A stretch of 64,000 nucleotides of DNA from Syngnathus acus (Eukaryota; Chordata; Actinopteri; Syngnathiformes; Syngnathidae), in assembly GCF_901709675.1 (NCBI RefSeq), contig NC_051105.1:1302001-1366000 (forward strand), in the 5' to 3' direction. Both the position numbers and the translations under genes were made by a program. Below, one piece after another: positions 61,234 to 64,000 of this stretch; positions within the stretch are counted from its first letter, which is position 1, and every line of letters begins with the position of its first letter. The notes under the pieces were generated by a model. That model was not told the origin of the DNA. It saw nothing but the letters and a program-made list of their open reading frames with translations, and searched no databases.

Positions 61234-63306
61234 TCAGGAGCAGCCGCAGCGGTCCACCACCATGGACGGGATCTTGCCGTAGATGATCTGCTCTTTGCGG
61301 TTGAAGTAGAGCATGTTGATGGGCGACATCTTGGTGGGCGTGCAGCAGGGGCCGGCGTTGCCGCGGGGGTTGGCCTTGTTCACCAGGTGGGTGTGCGGGT
61401 ACTTCTGCAGGTGCATGTACTCGCACTTGCCCGCGCAGTAGTTGGCCTTGTAGCGCTTGGGCGCGATAATCCAGTCCCAGCCGAAGTCCTCAAAGTCTAC
61501 GGTGAGCGGGTAGCGGCAGCAACGAGACTCAGGCGAGTTCTCGTCGCAGTCCAGGCCCGAGTCCCTGCGGAGGCGCCGCGGAGCCTCGCTCAGCTTCACC
61601 TCCATGAAGGGTTGCTGCAGACACAGGCGCAAAGAAAAACAAACAAACGTGGAAACAGCGTGCCAACACAGTTGATAAGCATCCCTTTTTTGGGAAAGTG
61701 GAACAATTCGATTCAGTAAGGGTTAGGGTTCGAATGGTTTTCTGGTCAAATCCAGTTTTGTTCCACCCCTACTAACTCGCGTGTCTAATTGGCCTGTTTT
61801 TAAAAAAAAAAAAATTATTATGTTACGATAGCAAATTTTAAAGGGGGAAACATTTTTGCATATTTTTCTGAGAGAAAAAAAACGTTACCTTTGCAAGAAA
61901 AGTGACCACTTTGGTCGGTAAAAAAAAAAAAATCTCACAAGAACAGTCATGTATTTAAAAATATGCTTAGAAATACACATTTCAATAAAAAAGAATATAA
62001 TACTATAAATATGAAGTTATAGTTTCAAATAATCCTATTTGAGCAGCAGGCAATTATTATTATTGTTGTTATTGAATATGAAGATGATGATGATTATATT
62101 TATTATTATTATTCAATGATTATATTATTATACAAACAAAGCAATGCACTTGACATGAGCAACATTTTGGAAGTCGAACAACCAGTGTCCATCAGAAATG
62201 GATGGTGTGCAGGTTGCAGCTTCTCTGACGGCAGCCGCTTTGCCAAACGCGGCGCAGTCACAACAGTATGAAACCTTTTTTTGGCTTCAGAATACAGTGA
62301 AGGCAATTGTGCGAACCGTTTTGCATTGATCCAAAAGTCGACTCTTTTTGGAGCGAATCTTACCAGTCCTTCCTCGCCCGGCTCGGCGGAGGTGACGGCC
62401 AGGTCGTTGCCGACGTTGTCGTAGGCGTTGATGTGGATGCCCCAGTTGGTGTCGGGCTGGCGCAGCCAAACGCTCAGCACTTGCTTGACGTCGATGCTCT
62501 GCCACGAAGCCGCGCCGGCCTTCACGTCCAGTTTGAGCGAGCGCACGCGCGCGTGCCGCCCGCCGTCCGACGCCGCCGCCGGCGTCAAGCGGGAGATCTG
62601 CAGGAAGACGGCGCTGTCCTCCTCGGCCGCCCGCATGTGCACCCAGAGCTGCGCCCGCAACACGCGGCTCGCCTGGAACTTGGGTGTCAGCGAGAAGAGG
62701 CAGCATTTGGGCCAGCCGTCGGTTTGCACCGCCGGGTCGGCTGAAGGAGACATTCATCGATTACGGAGCTGCCTTCCTCTTCGTTCGTGCATGCAGACAT
62801 GAATCAATTACTGCTTAACTGCTCGTTCCAAATCAAATGAAAGTCCGCGCGTAAAAGTGACTTCAGGTTGCGCGTGCGATCCGGACCGAATAAAGAATCC
62901 AATCGGAGATACACTTACGTTCGGTGGCCATCAACATGATGGTCTCGGTGACGGCGTGCTCATCGTCGTCGTCCGCGACCACGTCCCGGTTGTCGTCCCC
63001 CAGGACGTCGTACTGGTCCAGCAGCTGCTGCAGCGGCGGCGCCCTGGGCAGGAGCTGCCTGACCACGTCGCGGCTGATGTTGGGCGCCTCCTTCATGCGC
63101 AACTTGCTCAGGATTTGGTACTTGATGGCGTTCAGACGCATGCTTTTGATTTGCTGCCGCATGTCGCAGGTGGCGCACGACTCCGACGTTTCCTCCGGCC
63201 CGCCGGAGGACTGCTGCGTCTGCGTCTGTGTCTGTGTCTGCTGCTCGCACAGGCACACGACAGCCAAAACCAGCAGCAAAGTCAAGCCAACGTGAGAGAA
63301 ACGCAT
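61234..63306 (-). CDS. mstn: Myostatin (GDF8), TGF-beta family growth factor
   Basis: Myostatin is a secreted TGF-beta family inhibitor of skeletal-muscle growth. Three exons in transcription order: 63306-62919, 62740-62364, 61614-61234. They total 1,146 bp, or 381 residues (human 375). There is a signal peptide ([20 protein letters not shown]) followed by a Gln/Thr-rich stretch. The prodomain carries [20 protein letters not shown] and IRSLKLD-like [21 protein letters not shown] furin site RLRR at residues 269-272 precedes [18 protein letters not shown]. The 109-residue mature part has the nine family cysteines and ends [12 protein letters not shown]. The usual CSGEC motif reads CAGKC here. 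Teleosts have two myostatin genes; sequence alone does not let me say whether this is mstna or mstnb. A TATA box lies about 90 bp upstream. Confidence 0.95.
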
Positions 63307-63392
63307 TGTGCACCCCACAACAAAAAAACACGCGCGTGCTTTAGGAGTCAAGTCCAAACACTGATTGGCATCACTTGATTAGCGCGCACGCT

Positions 63393-63398
63393 TTTATA
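63393..63398 (-). promoter_or_regulatory. mstn TATA box
   Basis: TATAAA on the minus strand, 87-92 bp upstream of the mstn ATG. A CCAAT box complement (63436-63440) lies about 40 bp further upstream. The spacing is typical of a focused promoter. Confidence 0.65.
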
Positions 63399-63440
63399 CG
63401 CACACACTTTTTTTAAGGTGGCGTCCCAAACGATGATTGG

Positions 63441-64000
63441 CTGGCCAGGCCAACAATGACTTTGAACCATGATAACTTTTTTTTCTTTCCTTGTCAAACC
63501 ATAAAGGGGGGAGGGGAGGGGAGGGGGGCTGTCTGGGTCACGGGCAGATTGTGGATAGATTGACTTTTCGTCCGGCGATTGCGCAACCAGCGGAAGCAAA
63601 CCTGGCCTTGTTTGCACAAGATGTAATGTGCTTGTGCGCCATTTTCATCTACTGTGCGCGTAACAATATGGGCACGGCAATGTGGCAACTTCATTTTACA
63701 TACTAACACGGGAAGAAAATATTTTTTCCCATTGACGCACATGAGATTTCTCCTTTATTCATTTTTCCCAACAGAATTTGTTCTCTTCATTTTGAAATAA
63801 CATTGCCATTTTTGAAAATATTTCGTTTTTTTAAAACCAAATCCCTTCTTTACATACTAGATTAAATAATAATTGTAAACCTAATAATTACTTGTCATTA
63901 ACCAATGACGTTTGAGTTCAAATTCAATGTGTTATTCGGAATTCAATAACCTCTACCTTATTGTTATTGTATTCTGATACAAAGTGTTAAATGACATAAA
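63441..64000. other. Upstream region of mstn
   Basis: No gene seen. A purine-rich GGGGAGGGGAGG tract lies near 63506-63527. The last 300 bp are AT-rich. Confidence 0.5.

Noticed and set aside
61234-63306. GDF11 as an alternative identity
   Set aside because: The mature domain and prodomain ([20 protein letters not shown]) follow the myostatin pattern, and the neighbourhood is the myostatin locus.

Overview
This window is nuclear DNA of a vertebrate, almost certainly a teleost fish with a compact genome. Genes carry GT-AG introns, many under 150 bp. The proteins are vertebrate orthologues, and simple repeats and short DNA-transposon remnants of teleost type are scattered between exons. Twelve protein-coding genes fit in 64 kb. 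I cannot name the species.

Layout, left to right: lrrfip1 (+, 5' end missing, 887-14195, two alternative 3' ends); tyw5 (-, 14726-16419); maip1 (+, 16741-17934); stat4 (+, 19013-24046); gls (-, 25533-38011, both KGA-type and GAC-type ends); fkbp7 (+, 38559-39877); osgepl1 (-, 40251-42118); alkbh6 (+, 43030-43743, uninterrupted CDS); adat3 (+, 44047-45003, single exon); ormdl1 (-, 45708-46323); pms1 (+, 47835-55731); a 5.5 kb gene-free stretch; and mstn, myostatin (-, 61234-63306). Exons were joined by reading splice sites and checking phase. Eleven genes give complete reading frames close in length to their human counterparts.

From memory of the human map, most of these genes have orthologues on human 2q31-q33 (fkbp7, gls, stat4, osgepl1, ormdl1, pms1, mstn, tyw5, maip1), with LRRFIP1 on 2q37. 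alkbh6 and adat3 have human orthologues on chromosome 19 and look like insertions into this block. Four gene pairs are head to head (tyw5/maip1, gls/fkbp7, osgepl1/alkbh6, ormdl1/pms1) and five are tail to tail. Three genes act on tRNA (tyw5, osgepl1, adat3), and alkbh6 belongs to a nucleic-acid dioxygenase family.

I found no previously undescribed system. The most useful observations are: nineteen consecutive frame-neutral exons and two phase-matched ends in lrrfip1; the conserved KGA/GAC fork in gls; the alkbh6-adat3 arrangement, which suggests shared 5' splicing; two GC-AG introns; an ISRE at the stat4 promoter; unusual residues in stat4 and mstn; and a hAT-type MITE with a perfect 8-bp target duplication in pms1.
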